Origin: Erodium maritimum
Lineage: Eukaryota > Streptophyta > Magnoliopsida > Geraniales > Geraniaceae
Assembly (NCBI GenBank): GCA_963921825.1
Contig: OY997588.1
Location: 14,088,001 to 14,152,000 of the forward strand
Direction of reading: 5' to 3'
DNA: 64,000 bases
The notes below the pieces were generated by a model. The model did not search any database. It saw nothing but the letters and a program-made list of their open reading frames with translations, and had not been told where the DNA came from. The position numbers and the translations under genes are program-made. Shown piece after piece: positions 32,901 to 44,167 of the stretch. Position 1 is the first letter of the stretch. Each line of letters opens with the position of its first letter.

Positions 32901-33875
32901 GGGAAAATTTCAATTTAATACCCTAACAAACATTTATTTGCAATATAATACCCTAGTTTGTTTTTTTTTGCAATGTAATACCCTGGAAAACATTTATTTT
33001 CACTTTCATACCCAACCGTTAACTTTCCATCCAAAATGGATGAAAAGTCCAAAATACCCCTTAAGACCAATCATATTTTCAAAACCTACCACAAAAAATC
33101 AGATTTTATATATATATTTCAAAAAACTATATTTTATTTCAAAAATATTTACAAAATCAGTTTTTATATATTTCAAAAATCATATTTTTATTTAATTTAA
33201 AAAATCAGATTTATTTCAAAAAATATTTATAAAAAAATCAGTTTTTATATATTAAAAAATATATATATGTTTTTAAAAATAGATTCTATTTCAAAAAAAA
33301 AGAATTTTAAAAACAGTTTTTATATATTTAAAAAATAAATTTTTATATATTTCCTAATAATATTTTTATATAATTAAAAAAAACAGATTTATTTCAACAA
33401 AATAATTAAAAATCAGTTTTTTTTTTATATTATAAGAATCAGAATTTTTATATATTTTAAAAAACTAGATTTTATTTCAAAAAATATTTTTAAAAAAATC
33501 AGTTTTTATATATTTCAAAAATCATATTTTTATGTAATTCAAAAAATCAGATTTATTTTTAAAAAAAATTAAAATCAGTTTTTTATATATTACAAAAAAC
33601 AGATTTTTATATATTTCAAAAAATATTGTTTTTTAAAAATCAGGTTTTATATATTTAAAAAATCAAAGATTGAAGGGTGTTTTTGGTATTTTTTTGAAAA
33701 AACAAGGTCATGTGCAAAGCACGTGACTACTTTCCATCCATTTTGGATGGAAAGTTAACGGTTGGGTATGAAAATGAAAATAAATGTTTGCCAGGGTATT
33801 AAAATGCAAAAAAAACAAGCTAGGGTATTATACTGCAAATAAATGTTTGCCAGGGTATTAAATTGAAAATTTCCC
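32901..33875. mobile_element. Mutator-type MITE, 975 bp, with satellite-like interior
   Basis: Terminal inverted repeats of roughly 130 bp (GGGAAAATTTCAATTTAATA at the left, its complement at the right) and a perfect 9-bp target duplication TATTTTTAA (32892-32900, 33876-33884). The interior (33080-33660) is a degenerate tandem array of about 25-40-bp AT units on the theme AAAATCAGATTTTTATATAT. No transposase. Its termini share GGGAAAAT with the MITEs at 3851 and 7722. Confidence 0.85.
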
Positions 33876-33901
33876 TATTTTTAATCAAGAGTGGTTCAAT
33901 C

Positions 33902-34850
33902 TTTTTTGAGCGGAAAGTGCAATTTTATTAATTTTGAAATCAAACTACAATCGAGTGCGTTAAGATTAGTATTCCTAGGCCACTAAACAAATACAGACAC
34001 AACAATTCTTTTAACATTATAACCGTTATGAACGGTATTGAGGCGTCACATAGGCAATATGAAGGAAAAGTGGGGATTGGAAAACGAAACTGTAAGTCCT
34101 ACTCACAGTAGTGCCTAAACGCTGCATATGGGGGGCAAAGCGACCGAACTTGAACTACATCAGTTGTATTGGGTGGATATACGTGAATCAGGGTTCCATC
34201 CCTGGAAAAATATCTGATTCTCCGTTCACTAGTCATTGACCCTACAAAGACGAAATCATATAAAATAAAAAAGACCCACTCGATTAGCCAAATCCAGAAT
34301 CGAGAGAGGGGTCGAGGAGAGTATGGTGGTGGAGGCCAAGGAGATGGACGCGCCAGTGACGGCTTTAGGGATGGCGGGGGTTTCTCAGGAGAGATGGTTC
34401 GATACACGTTGTTCGAGTGCAAGCTCAATCTGCAGTAGATACAAAAAACGAGGGTGCATCGAATCTGTACACTTTTCGCATGCATCGGTGGAGGCCACAG
34501 AGATGGGGACATCGATAGCGGCTTCAATGGAGGTTGTAGAGATAGCGGGGTTGTGCGAAGATGGGGATCGGTTGTGGGTTCAACGATGGGGAGGATCGGG
34601 ACAGCGGTGGCATTGGGTTACTTGAAAATGGCAAGGTGTGAAGCAAAGGCGAAGCAAGAGAAGTAACTACTAGGAGAAGGGTTGTTATCGGGGTGGAGAT
34701 AGGTGAGAATAACGCCATTAATTGGGACGAAGTAGGATGATCGGAACGGGGTCGGGAGACACAACGACGACACTGAAGAAGGGCAATCGCCTGCACTATA
34801 GGCGTAGGAGAAACCCTAAAAAAAATTGAACCTCTCTCCATAGAACGTGT
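33902..34850 (-). repeat. R4 dispersed repeat, copy 4, with coding-like leader
   Basis: 33902-34262 shares the minus-strand terminus (TTGCACTTTCCGCTCAAAA) and the GTTATGAACGGTAT block with the other R4 copies. The adjoining 34263-34850 reads as S/P-rich minus-strand frames (for example 34099-34527, 142 codons) without a known domain; similar leader sequence accompanies the copies at 4.7 and 9.2 kb. Confidence 0.45.
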
Positions 34851-35156
34851 CTTTACTTTATAAGAACAAAAATAATACTAATAAGCAATGCAAAACAGTA
34901 CTACAACGGCAATAAATTTAACAAATGACGACAATATCCAATAATAACCAAGAGCGTACAAATCATCAAGCTTAAACTACAAAGTTGAAAACTTCAGGGT
35001 TGATATCAAGGCCTAAGTATAATTGTGCTCCATAAGATTGTACTTGAGTTGCATATGCATATATAGATTGAGGAGGTTGTTGAAGTTGGATAAAACAAGT
35101 ACGAAATCTGGGAGTGCACCAACATGTCACTTAGGTGGGTCTTCCTATGCCAGAAT

Positions 35157-36270
35157 CTCAATACTGGTCTCATCAATGAATTCATTTTCACCATCGTATG
35201 TGTCTCTTTCGTCCTCCACAATCATGTTGTAGAAAATGATGCAACAATTCATGATAGTGCTAAAGTCTTTTTAGTGCCGGATACGAGCTAGCCTGATGAG
35301 GATATGCCATCGGGCTTGAAGAACTCTGAAAGCTCGCTCCCCATCCTTTAGCACACCTTCTTAACTTTGGGAGAACATATTGTCCTTAACCATAAATAGC
35401 ATCAGTATGGTCTTCATACACCTAGACCAAGTAGGATAAATTTCGTCAACCAAATAATATGGTTGTTGGAAGATCGTGCTGTTGACTTCGCACTACACGT
35501 GTGGGTCTTCGCCTCGTAGCACTTTTCGTGAACAAATGTGAATGATTCAGCACAACCATGTCATAGTTCAACCCAACTGTACCAAAGAATGCGTGTCAAA
35601 TCCATAAATTGCATGATGCAATTACTTCAAGCATGATAATAGGTTTGGCCTTGATCACCTCAGGTGAATGGTCCCATCCAGCCCATCGGACAAATTTTCC
35701 ACACTAGTGCATGCAATTAAGGCTCACGATCATGCCAAAGAAACCCCGTCTCTTGATATGTTAGCGGCATTCAGCCGCCTCATGTACTTTGCCACGGATT
35801 GTACATTGACTGCACGACAAAATCGCTTCACACATTGTAGGATGGTCGATGTACCCATCCTCATTTGTTCATCGGAACATTCGTAAGCTAGCATCCATAA
35901 GGTGGTTGTGCATTTTTTATACGGACTAAACCCTATCACCCTAAGACAGTCCGATTTTTGTTGAAAATAATCATCTTGGTACACCATTACCTCCATCACG
36001 CACTGGAAAATTCCACGAGTCATCTAGAAACGACACCGAAACATAGCTTGTTGTAGATGAGACGATCAACGAAATAATCTTACATAGTGATTCATCACCT
36101 TTATGACGTCGTCGGTCGATGACTGTCCGCCGATCATCCCTTGTTAAATGCCCATGCTCTTGTTTTTCGTGTCTTCAACAGTGGAAACGTATTGTGCTTG
36201 CATATCCGTTCCAGTTTGTGCCATCATGCGCTCGTATGACGTGTGATTCATAATGCTTGTATAACATAAA
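35157..36270 (-). pseudogene. PIF/Harbinger transposase relic (ALP1/HARBI1-like)
   Basis: Minus-strand reading with stops and frameshifts gives GIFQCVMEVMVYQDDYFQQK, CTTTLWMLAYECSDEQMRMG, TSTILQCVKRFCRAVN, then EVIASCNLWIWHAFFG, a D-containing NYDMVVLNHSHLF, then ERAFRVLQARWHIL and NMIVEDERD. This is the block order of plant Harbinger transposases. The first catalytic Asp (usually SIDCMHW) reads as SLNCMH; the second Asp and the Glu remain. Many stops show it is long dead. Confidence 0.75.
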
Positions 36271-37671
36271 AAAAATTCTTTGATTAACAACTACATTAAT
36301 TTGGTGAAATTATAGGCTAAACATTATATTTTTTTTCTAGGCCTCCACATACTAAACGTTGTAGCAACGCTAACTGGTCAAAAGTCTGGGCCGAATTGCC
36401 ATATGTCACTATTGGAAGCGCGGAGTCAACATGAAGTGATAACCCGCCCTTGTTGTGTCAGCATTACACATAGTCACCGATGTCTACGACTCACCCTGTT
36501 GCTCAAACGCTAAACGATTCCTTGAACTCTGCGACCGTTCGTACAACGAAAACTAAACGTTGTCGACGTGATTATCGAATTCAACACTGAACGCTGATCA
36601 ACGTTTCTACACTGCACATGCTCTTAGATATGTTTGTGTGCTTCAGGGATAGAAAGTCGTAACATGTGAGCCATATGCCTTTGTCAGAACATGAACTTCA
36701 CTAAATTCGTCATCAACTAGTCTTCCATCACGGCATCACCATTCACCCATTGCTCATTCCATCAAATTTGTTTGTATGATTATAGCTTCCAATTCTAATT
36801 TGGATGTCTTTAAGGTAGATTTCCTCTCTGTGGATTAAATTCCGCAATTACAAATTAAATAAAAGATTGTGATTATTTGTAGAAATCATACTTAAGAGGA
36901 TAACAGAGCTTTAGGAAGAGTAATGAAAAAAAAAATCTGCAGTTTTCTTTGAAATGGAAAAAAGGAGAGGCTTACCTCAACATTAAAGGCCCCAACCATT
37001 AGTGCAGCATAAAAGCAGGAGAGGATCGCATCTCATTGTAAGTGTAAGTGGACACATGATTGGCTTAATTATCTGCGCAGCTCACATCCAGCAAACATGG
37101 ATTTTCCATCCTTTTCTTTAACCAAAAATAAAATAAAATCTACAGAGCTGGACTTTCACGTTCATTACTAGTTAGTACCAAAACAAAATATTTGTTTATC
37201 ACATGTCACGCCTCCGTTTATTTCCTCTTTTCCTTACCTTATTATATAGCTGTTTGTGTTTATTGCATCACGTCAACAATAATTGTTTCCTCTTTTTCAT
37301 ATATACTTGCTTCTTTATCACTTTTTTTTGTTACATCACCCGTTTTAGTTTTAGACAACTAGGTTTCTTTTTCCCGAAGATATTAGAATCAAGACAATCT
37401 CTTTTATTAGGATTACGAGAGCTGATATTTCGAGTTACATGTCATTATTATTTCTTTATTTAAATTTCCATAACAATTAAGTTAAATTCTATCCAAATGA
37501 AATGTAGGATGGAGTAATATTATATATTTAATACAGGTTGTGATAATTATTGTTTGAACTTCATTGTAACGTGCATGTGATCCTGGCATGGGCAATAGGT
37601 AATGAGAATTCACTTCACAATATTTGTGGATAACAAGCATGACATGAAATTATATATCATATCATTGAATT
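36271..37671. other. Intergenic, possible Harbinger end, otherwise AT-rich
   Basis: 36600-36625 reads AGAGCATGTGCAGTGTAGA on the minus strand, the kind of end seen in PIF/Harbinger elements and in the right place upstream of the transposase relic; I did not find its partner. The rest is AT-rich and unrecognised. Confidence 0.35.
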
Positions 37672-37687
37672 CAATATCTAACACGCT

Positions 37688-38375
37688 AATTTTTTTTGAT
37701 GAAAAATGGGAGGCATTAATTTTATATATCATTTAAAGTAACATACGTACAATCTGATGAAAGCGTACAAGCAAACGAAATATTACAGACTCCAGATTAA
37801 CTAGGCTATAATATTACTGACTCCCTATCGAAACCAGAACGCAAAACAGGGCGTCCTAGAACGTGCAAACAACGTGCACGTCAAAAGTGCGACAATGTGC
37901 ATACCAAACCGTGTCACATAACGGGCACACCTAATATTTTTTTTAGAAAAAATACCCCTTAAATTCTTATAATTTTTTAGTTGTGCCCCTCCTCAATTTT
38001 TTTTTACTTACGTACTACTATTGAAATTTTTTGGTGTCCCCTCTCACTAAAAAAACCTAGCTCCGCCACTGCCTTGACCCGAGGAATCCAGAAAGCACGC
38101 ACTCCACATCCTCGCTAAAGGTAACCGATAAGGCTGAATCTGCAGCGTGAAGAGCCGTCGGAACTACCCACCACCGGTCAATCCCACGTTGCTCGACTGT
38201 AGGCACCAAATATAGCTTCGGAGAAAGGGGTTAAAGAGAGGGAGACGGAGGCTCCGCGGGTAACAACCAAGGCCGGAGCCCCAGTAATCACCAACAGAAT
38301 TTTTTTTTGATAAAGACGACTGCTTCTTCTTAGTTCATGGGCGGCAAAGAGAAACATATTGTAAAAGTTTGAGTC
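37688..38375 (-). mobile_element. LINE-type 3' fragment, host of copia 3
   Basis: Directly after CAATATCTAACACGCT (37672-37687) comes a T-run, i.e. the poly-A end of a minus-strand retroposon. The same 16 bases recur at 42657-42672, immediately right of copia 3. The whole 37688-42656 block is therefore one insertion between a 16-bp target duplication, with copia 3 nested at the inner (5') end of a truncated LINE. Confidence 0.65.
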
Positions 38376-38555
38376 AGTCAATAACAGAGAACTGTATAGA
38401 ATGAATGATGTATATTTCTGTAGCAGTACAATGTATATATACATGAGGTAGTTATATGTAAGTAGGAGACTACAACTATATCACTACTAGAGATAAGGCT
38501 TATCAATATTAGAGATATCAAGTTTAAATCGTTGAACTCTTATCACTATTTGACA
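38376..38555 (-). repeat. 3' LTR of copia 3
   Basis: Pairs with 42471-42651; the coding frame of the element ends inside it. Confidence 0.88.
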
Positions 38556-41500
38556 CGCCCCCACAAGCTGAAGTCGGGGCAGAGATGAGACGAAGCTTGT
38601 CACGAAAGTTGTGAAACTGTGGCTTGGGTAATGGCTTCGTCAATATGTCAGCAATCTGGTCTGAAGTAGATAGAGGAGACACTGTCAGTCGTCGTTGTAG
38701 GACAAGTTGTCGAACAAAATGGAAATCGACCTCAACATGCTTGGTACGAGCATGAAAAGCCGGATTCGTAGAGAGATACACCGCACCAACATTATCACAC
38801 CAAATATGAGGGGGATGAGCTAACCGAACACCAAGCTCATCAAGCAAGCTAACAAGCCACCGAATCTCAACACAAACATCCGCAACTGCTTTGAATTCAG
38901 ATTCTGTCGAAGATCGAGNNNNNNNNNNNNNNNNNNNNNNNNNNNNNNNNNNNNNNNNNNNNNNNNNNNNNNNNNNNNNNNNNNNNNNNNNNNNNNNNNN
39001 NNNNNNNNNNNNNNNNNNNNNNNNNNNNNNNNNNNNNNNNNNNNNNNNNNNNNNNNNNNNNNNNNNNNNNNNNNNNNNNNNNNNNNNNNNNNNNNNNNNN
39101 NNNNNNNNNNNNNNNNNNAATATCTCACAGCCCGAGTGTCGATAGATAAACAAAGACGAGTCAGTGCCGGAGCCAACAAACCCGAGTCCCAAAAGAGCCT
39201 GACTTAGGCAGTGAAACCAAGCTCGGGGAGCTTGCTTAAGTCCATACAACGATTTTCGAAGACGACATACATAATGTGGAGTAGAGGAATCAACAAATCC
39301 TTGAGGTTGAACCATATAAACTGTTTCCTGTAAATCACCATGAAAAAAAGCATTACTAACATCCAATTGATTAAGTTTCCATCCTCGAGAGACAGCAATG
39401 GACAACACCACCCGAATGGTAGTGGGTTTAATAACCGGACTGAAAGTTTCATTATAATCAAGACCAAATTCCTGAGTGAAGCCTCTTGCCACAAGCTTGG
39501 CTTTATACCTGTCAAGAGACCCATCTGCCTTTCTCTTGACTTTGAAAATCCAGCGACAACCAACAACATTACCAGTAGATGGAGGCGGGACGAGATCCCA
39601 ACTATGATTCTGTCTCAGGGCCAACATTTCAGCTTCCATGGCTTCTTTCCATTCTGGATACCTGATAGCATGTGTAAAGGATGAGGGGTCTAGAGTAGTA
39701 TGAGATGGAGCAGTAGCTAAATATATCTTAGGCTTGGGATTGGGACGTAAGGTCATAACATGGGTTCGATGCGGAGATGAGGTCGGGGCAGGTAAGTTGG
39801 TTGTTGTGGCAGGATCCGGATGAGCAGGTTGGTCAGGTAGGGGCACAATCGGAGGAGATGAGGTTGGTTGAGTGGACACATCAGGGGACGAGTCGGTATG
39901 TGAGGCCGGGTCATTGGAGTCCAAGGTATTAGGTGATGGCTGCACATGATCAGAAGATTGTAAGTGAAGTAAAGATGAAGAGGACATACCAGAGAGATTC
40001 GTATCCTGCCGAGGAGGAGATGGTAGTGGAACCACAGTCTGAAGCGTTGGAATAGAAGGAGGAACCGATGATGAGGGACTAGAATCAGAACAAGCAACAG
40101 ACTTAAAAGGAAACACTTGTTCATCAAACCGAGCATGATGAGAAACATATAACCGACCTGTGGTTAAGTCAAGACATCTGTAACCCAAATGAGACGGTGA
40201 ATAACCCAAAAAAACACAAAGTTTGGACCGATAATCGAACTTATGCTTATTGTAAGGCCGAAGTAATGGATAGACTGCACATCCGAAAGTTTTAAGAAAA
40301 GCAAAATCAGGAGAAGTATGATAAAGCAGAGTAAAAGGGACCTGATTGTTTAAAGATGAACTCGGAAGTCTATTAATAAGAAACACAGCAGTCTCAAAAG
40401 CATATTCCCAATATTTTAGCGGTGCCCCAGAGTGAGCCAAAAGAGCAAGTCCGGTATCAACAATAGCTCGAATCTTACGTTCCGCGGTCCCATTTTGTTC
40501 ATGAGTGTGTGGACAAGCAACACGATGTCGAATACCTACTGATTGAAAATAGGTATTTAAAGTACGATATTCACCACCCCAATTTGAATTTAAAGACTTA
40601 AGTGTTGAATTAAATTGTTTCTCGACAAAGGACTGAAAAAGACGAAACTTGGCAAACATATCACTTTTATTATAAATTGGGAAGAACCATGTAAACAACG
40701 AGTAATCATAAATAAAAATCACAAAGTACTTGAAACCTGACACAGATTGCATCGGAGCAGGTCCCCAAACATCAGAATTAACGACATCCAAGGGAGAACT
40801 GCTCCTGTTATTAGTCAAAGATAAAGACAACCGATGATATTTTCCCAAGCAACAAGCATGACACTGACGAGACAAGGAACGAGTCTTCGAACACGGAAGT
40901 TGAAACTGACGAACTATACGCTGAAGAGACTGATAGTTAGGATGTCCGAGACGAGCATGCCAATCCTCCAGGGTGGAGAGAAAAACAACAATTGACGACG
41001 AAGAAGGAGGCTCGAACAACCTGTAGAGACTACCATTACTCGTTCCTCGGAGTAGAACCTTCTGGGAGACCTGGTCCTTCACAAAACAATCTTTATCAGT
41101 AAATTCAACAACACATTTATTGTCAGAACATAATCGTTTAAAAGACAAAAAAGGTTTGGTAATATGGGGGACACAAAGGACATCATTAAGATACAACGAA
41201 CGATTAGTGGCAGGTAAAGAACTAGAACCAATGTGGGTAATAGGCAACCTTGCCCCATTACCAACAATCAATTTATTCATACCTTCATAGGGATGGGCAG
41301 TGCTTAGGGAGGAAAGGTCAGGGGTTACGTGATGAGTGGCACCAGAATCAGGTAACCAGAATGCATGAGAAGCCTGTTGTGAATTTGGAGTAGCAGAATA
41401 ATGACCCTGAGGCTGATGAGAGAAGTCATGACCACGACCACCTGACTTATGTTGTTGATGGTGCTGCTGAAAAGAGGAATCACGGCCAAAATTCTGAGCA

Positions 41501-42429
41501 TGCTGATTATAAGACGAATCAAAGCGGCGGCGACAAGACGAGGCAATGTGATTGGAGAGTCCACAAATCTGACATGGGGCACGGACATTGTTGAACCCGC
41601 GACGGCCTCTGTTTCCATTACCTCGACCACCACGTCCCCGATAGTGAGATGCAGAACGTGAATGAGCAGAGCTAGTATGTGGTGCAGGAGAATTGGCACT
41701 AGTATGTGTCACATTAGCAAAAGGAGATGAGGCAACTTGAGAGTTAAGCAAAATTTCATATGATACAAGTTGGCCATGTAATTCTGAAAACGGAACTGGA
41801 TCGGGACGTTGTTGTAGTGCTCCCATAATACCATTATATTCCGAGCCCAACTTGCGAAACACAATCGCAGTGAAGTCTAAATCCGAGATAGGATTTCCAG
41901 CCAAGGCAAGAGAATCAGCTAGTGATTTAGCCTGATGGAGATATTGGCTAACAGACTTATCGTCTTTATTCAGACTATGAAGCTCAAGGAGAAGCTGAGT
42001 TCTCTGAGCATTACTCACAACACCATAGGTTGTGGCTAGAGCCATCCAGGCTCCAACAGAGCTTTTAGCTCGAGTAAGGTGCTGATAGCACTCTTCAGAA
42101 ACAGATGATAATATCCAAGAAAAAAGCATCTGATCCTTTTGAAACCAAGCTAAATATGCTGGATTAGGTGTGGGTGTACCTGACGCATCAGTATCAATAG
42201 TAGGCGCATGAGCAGAACTAGTTGGAGCCAAAAACGAATGGAGATCAAGCATATTCAGCAATGGTTGGAATTGAAGCTTCCACGGAATATACGTCTTTGG
42301 TCCCGTCAGCTTGATCGCAAACGATTGATGAGGAACAGTCGAGGGGAAAATGGGTGCAACAGAGGACATGGAAGCAGCAGAGCTAGCCGTGGTGCTTGAG
42401 GAGGATGACGCAGCAGAAATGGTCGACAT
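38524..42429 (-). CDS. Copia 3 gag-pol polyprotein (interrupted by 200 N)
   Basis: From ATG 42429. Gag with a CX2CX4HX4C knuckle ([14 protein letters not shown], ~residue 290), protease [13 protein letters not shown], integrase HHCC ([20 protein letters not shown]), RT ([25 protein letters not shown]) and RNase H C-terminus ([22 protein letters not shown]). In the integrase core the usual Asp of the second catalytic position reads Asn (LNSNWGGEY); the first Asp (NSDVWGP) and the Glu (TAERKIR) are present. The YVDD motif falls in the gap. Otherwise uninterrupted, but probably integrase-dead. Confidence 0.85.
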   Translation of the reverse strand: MSTISAASSSSSTTASSAASMSSVAPIFPSTVPHQSFAIKLTGPKTYIPWKLQFQPLLNMLDLHSFLAPTSSAHAPTIDTDASGTPTPNPAYLAWFQKDQMLFSWILSSVSEECYQHLTRAKSSVGAWMALATTYGVVSNAQRTQLLLELHSLNKDDKSVSQYLHQAKSLADSLALAGNPISDLDFTAIVFRKLGSEYNGIMGALQQRPDPVPFSELHGQLVSYEILLNSQVASSPFANVTHTSANSPAPHTSSAHSRSASHYRGRGGRGNGNRGRRGFNNVRAPCQICGLSNHIASSCRRRFDSSYNQHAQNFGRDSSFQQHHQQHKSGGRGHDFSHQPQGHYSATPNSQQASHAFWLPDSGATHHVTPDLSSLSTAHPYEGMNKLIVGNGARLPITHIGSSSLPATNRSLYLNDVLCVPHITKPFLSFKRLCSDNKCVVEFTDKDCFVKDQVSQKVLLRGTSNGSLYRLFEPPSSSSIVVFLSTLEDWHARLGHPNYQSLQRIVRQFQLPCSKTRSLSRQCHACCLGKYHRLSLSLTNNRSSSPLDVVNSDVWGPAPMQSVSGFKYFVIFIYDYSLFTWFFPIYNKSDMFAKFRLFQSFVEKQFNSTLKSLNSNWGGEYRTLNTYFQSVGIRHRVACPHTHEQNGTAERKIRAIVDTGLALLAHSGAPLKYWEYAFETAVFLINRLPSSSLNNQVPFTLLYHTSPDFAFLKTFGCAVYPLLRPYNKHKFDYRSKLCVFLGYSPSHLGYRCLDLTTGRLYVSHHARFDEQVFPFKSVACSDSSPSSSVPPSIPTLQTVVPLPSPPRQDTNLSGMSSSSLLHLQSSDHVQPSPNTLDSNDPASHTDSSPDVSTQPTSSPPIVPLPDQPAHPDPATTTNLPAPTSSPHRTHVMTLRPNPKPKIYLATAPSHTTLDPSSFTHAIRYPEWKEAMEAEMLALRQNHSWDLVPPPSTGNVVGCRWIFKVKRKADGSLDRYKAKLVARGFTQEFGLDYNETFSPVIKPTTIRVVLSIAVSRGWKLNQLDVSNAFFHGDLQETVYMVQPQGFVDSSTPHYVCRLRKSLYGLKQAPRAWFHCLSQALLGLGFVGSGTDSSLFIYRHSGCEIXXXXXXXXXXXXXXXXXXXXXXXXXXXXXXXXXXXXXXXXXXXXXXXXXXXXXXXXXXXXXXXXXXXXRSSTESEFKAVADVCVEIRWLVSLLDELGVRLAHPPHIWCDNVGAVYLSTNPAFHARTKHVEVDFHFVRQLVLQRRLTVSPLSTSDQIADILTKPLPKPQFHNFRDKLRLISAPTSACGGVSNSDKSSTI
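38919..39118. other. Assembly gap (200 N)
   Basis: Exactly 200 unknown bases. By comparison with copia 1, about 200 residues (about 600 bp) of RT-RNase H should lie between [10 protein letters not shown] and [10 protein letters not shown], so the placeholder is too short by roughly 400 bp. Confidence 0.95.
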
Positions 42430-42470
42430 TGAAAGAGGAAAAGGAAAAAAATATCAGAGCTCTGATACCA

Positions 42471-42651
42471 AGTCAATAACAGAGAATCGTATAGAATGAA
42501 TGATGTATATTTCTGTAGCAATACAATGTATATATACATGAGGTAGTTATATATAAGTAGGAGACTACCACTATATCACTACTAGAGATAAAGGCTTATC
42601 AATATTAGAGATATCAAGTTTAAATCGTTGAACTCTTATCACTATTTGACA
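42471..42651 (-). repeat. 5' LTR of copia 3
   Basis: Pairs with 38376-38555; the primer-binding site adjoins its inner edge. Confidence 0.88.
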
Positions 42652-42672
42652 TGGTCCAATATCTAACACGCT

Positions 42673-43102
42673 TGAATGTCTTATTATTGGTAAGATGTAA
42701 ATAAAATCTAGATTACTTGAAATTCAAAAGATATCGTTCAACTTGAGCCTAAGGAGTGGCAGTTCGGTAATTAAGAGAGCGGCAGGAATAAGAAACTACA
42801 AGGAAAATCCATGTCCGTAAGTAATCAACCATAGCTACCACGTTTCTCTCTCTCCCCCCGTTGTTTTTGGAATAAAGCAGTCTTCACCTAAAAATATCGT
42901 TCATCGTCACGTGCTTCAATTATATCGGTCATATTTTTGTTTCCTAAAATCAAAATTAAATAAAAAAATTATTCCTTTTTTTCCGAGTATAAAAGGCGAC
43001 CCCATTCCCCTCCACATTCAGTTGTGACTTCTGTTTCATCAAAACACAGAGCAATCTTCAAACGCGATAACTTCTCTTTTTCACATTCGATTCGACGAAG
43101 CT
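42673..43102 (+). promoter_or_regulatory. MAPKKK promoter and 5' UTR
   Basis: AT-rich DNA between the copia 3 host insertion and the kinase ATG. A TATA box GTATAAAAGG lies at 42987-42996, about 107 bp upstream of the start codon. Pyrimidine tract CTCTCTCTCCCCCC near 42846-42859. The copia 3 block ends only about 0.3 kb upstream of the TATA box. Confidence 0.6.
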
Positions 43103-44167
43103 ATGGATATGGAGTGGATTCGAGGACCGGAGCTCGGTCGTGGCAGCTTCGCCACCGTTGATTTGGCCGCACCCAGCTGCAGCTCTTCCCGATTCCCGCC
43201 ATTGATGGTGGTCAAGTCTACTCACGCCTCTGCCTCCGCAACGCTCAGGAACGAAAAGCAAGTTCTGGACCAAATCGGAGCTTCCCCTTATGTGATTGGG
43301 TGCTTCGGAGAGGACCGAAGCGTGGAGCGTGGAGAGGAGCTCTACAACCTCTTCTTAGAGTACGCGTCCGGCGGAAGCTTGGCCGATCAGGTCAGGAACT
43401 GCGGCGGCAGTATTCCAGAGCGGCGAGTGAGGGTCTACGCTAGGTCGATGCTTGAGGGTCTGTCTCATGTCCACGGTCGAGGCTTCGTTCACTGCGACGT
43501 CAAGCTTCAAAACGTTTTGCTATTCGACAATGGCGACCTCAAGATTGCGGACTTCGGATTGTCGAAGAAAGCCGGGGAGGTGGAGCAGAGTTCCGGAGAT
43601 TCCAAATTTCAGTTCAGAGGAACGCCTCTGTACATGTCGCCGGAATCGGTTAACGACAACGAGTACGAGTCGCCGACGGACATCTGGGCTCTGGGTTGCG
43701 CCGTCGTTGAGATGGTAACCGGGAAGCCGGCGTGGCGGTGCAGGCCTGACTCGAATATTTACTCGCTAATGATGAGGATTGGGGCCGGAAGCGAATTACC
43801 GGAGATTCCGAAAGAGTTGTCGGAAGAGGGGAAAGATTTTCTCGGGAAAATTTTCATCAAGGATTCGAGGAAGAGATGGACGGCCGAGGAGCTCCTGAGC
43901 CATCCATTTGTTTCGGGCCAAACCGTTCCAATTAAGTCGGCCGACGAGGTCTCCGATTCTCCAAGAGACCCATTCGATTTCCCAGATTGGGTTTCGTCGG
44001 TGGCGACGGAGGCTCCTCGCTCGCCGTGGTCGGAGTTCGACGCGTGGTCCGAAAAGGAAGAGGAAAAATTGAGCTCCGGCGTGTCCCCGGCAGAGCGAAT
44101 CAGAAATCTATCTAACTTGAGCCCCGATTGGTCCGTGTCGGAGAGTTGGGTCACCGTCAGACAGTAG
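43103..44167 (+). CDS. MAPKKK20: MEKK-type MAPKKK (MAPKKK19/20/21 clade)
   Basis: Single-exon 354-residue Ser/Thr kinase. Glycine loop GRGSFATV (12-19), lysine K38 in MVVKS, helix-C E51, catalytic HCDVKLQN (130-137; Cys in place of the Arg of HRD, usual in this plant subfamily), DFG 150-152, RGTPLYMSPE (172-181) and DIWALGCAVVEM. The regulatory C-terminus ends NLSPDWSVSESWVTVRQ, the tail style of MAPKKK17-21. Matches to FLEYASGGSLAD and DPFDFPDW favour MAPKKK19/20 over 17/18. These kinases start ABA- and stress-linked MAP kinase cascades. Codon use is GC-richer than its surroundings. The start is fixed by ATG 43103 behind a TATA box. Confidence 0.92.
   Translation: MDMEWIRGPELGRGSFATVDLAAPSCSSSRFPPLMVVKSTHASASATLRNEKQVLDQIGASPYVIGCFGEDRSVERGEELYNLFLEYASGGSLADQVRNCGGSIPERRVRVYARSMLEGLSHVHGRGFVHCDVKLQNVLLFDNGDLKIADFGLSKKAGEVEQSSGDSKFQFRGTPLYMSPESVNDNEYESPTDIWALGCAVVEMVTGKPAWRCRPDSNIYSLMMRIGAGSELPEIPKELSEEGKDFLGKIFIKDSRKRWTAEELLSHPFVSGQTVPIKSADEVSDSPRDPFDFPDWVSSVATEAPRSPWSEFDAWSEKEEEKLSSGVSPAERIRNLSNLSPDWSVSESWVTVRQ

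Larger units (their letters stand above)
38376..42651 (-). mobile_element. Ty1/copia retrotransposon 3 (contains assembly gap)
   Basis: LTRs 38376-38555 (180 bp) and 42471-42651 (181 bp) differ at about five positions plus one indel. Both outer ends read AGTCAATAAC on the plus strand, so on the element's own strand the LTR runs TG..CT. An iMet primer-binding site TGGTATCAGAGC lies at 42459-42470 (minus). The flanking pentamers GAGTC and TGGTC match only partly. Full gag-PR-IN-RT order; one open frame apart from the N run. Confidence 0.92.
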
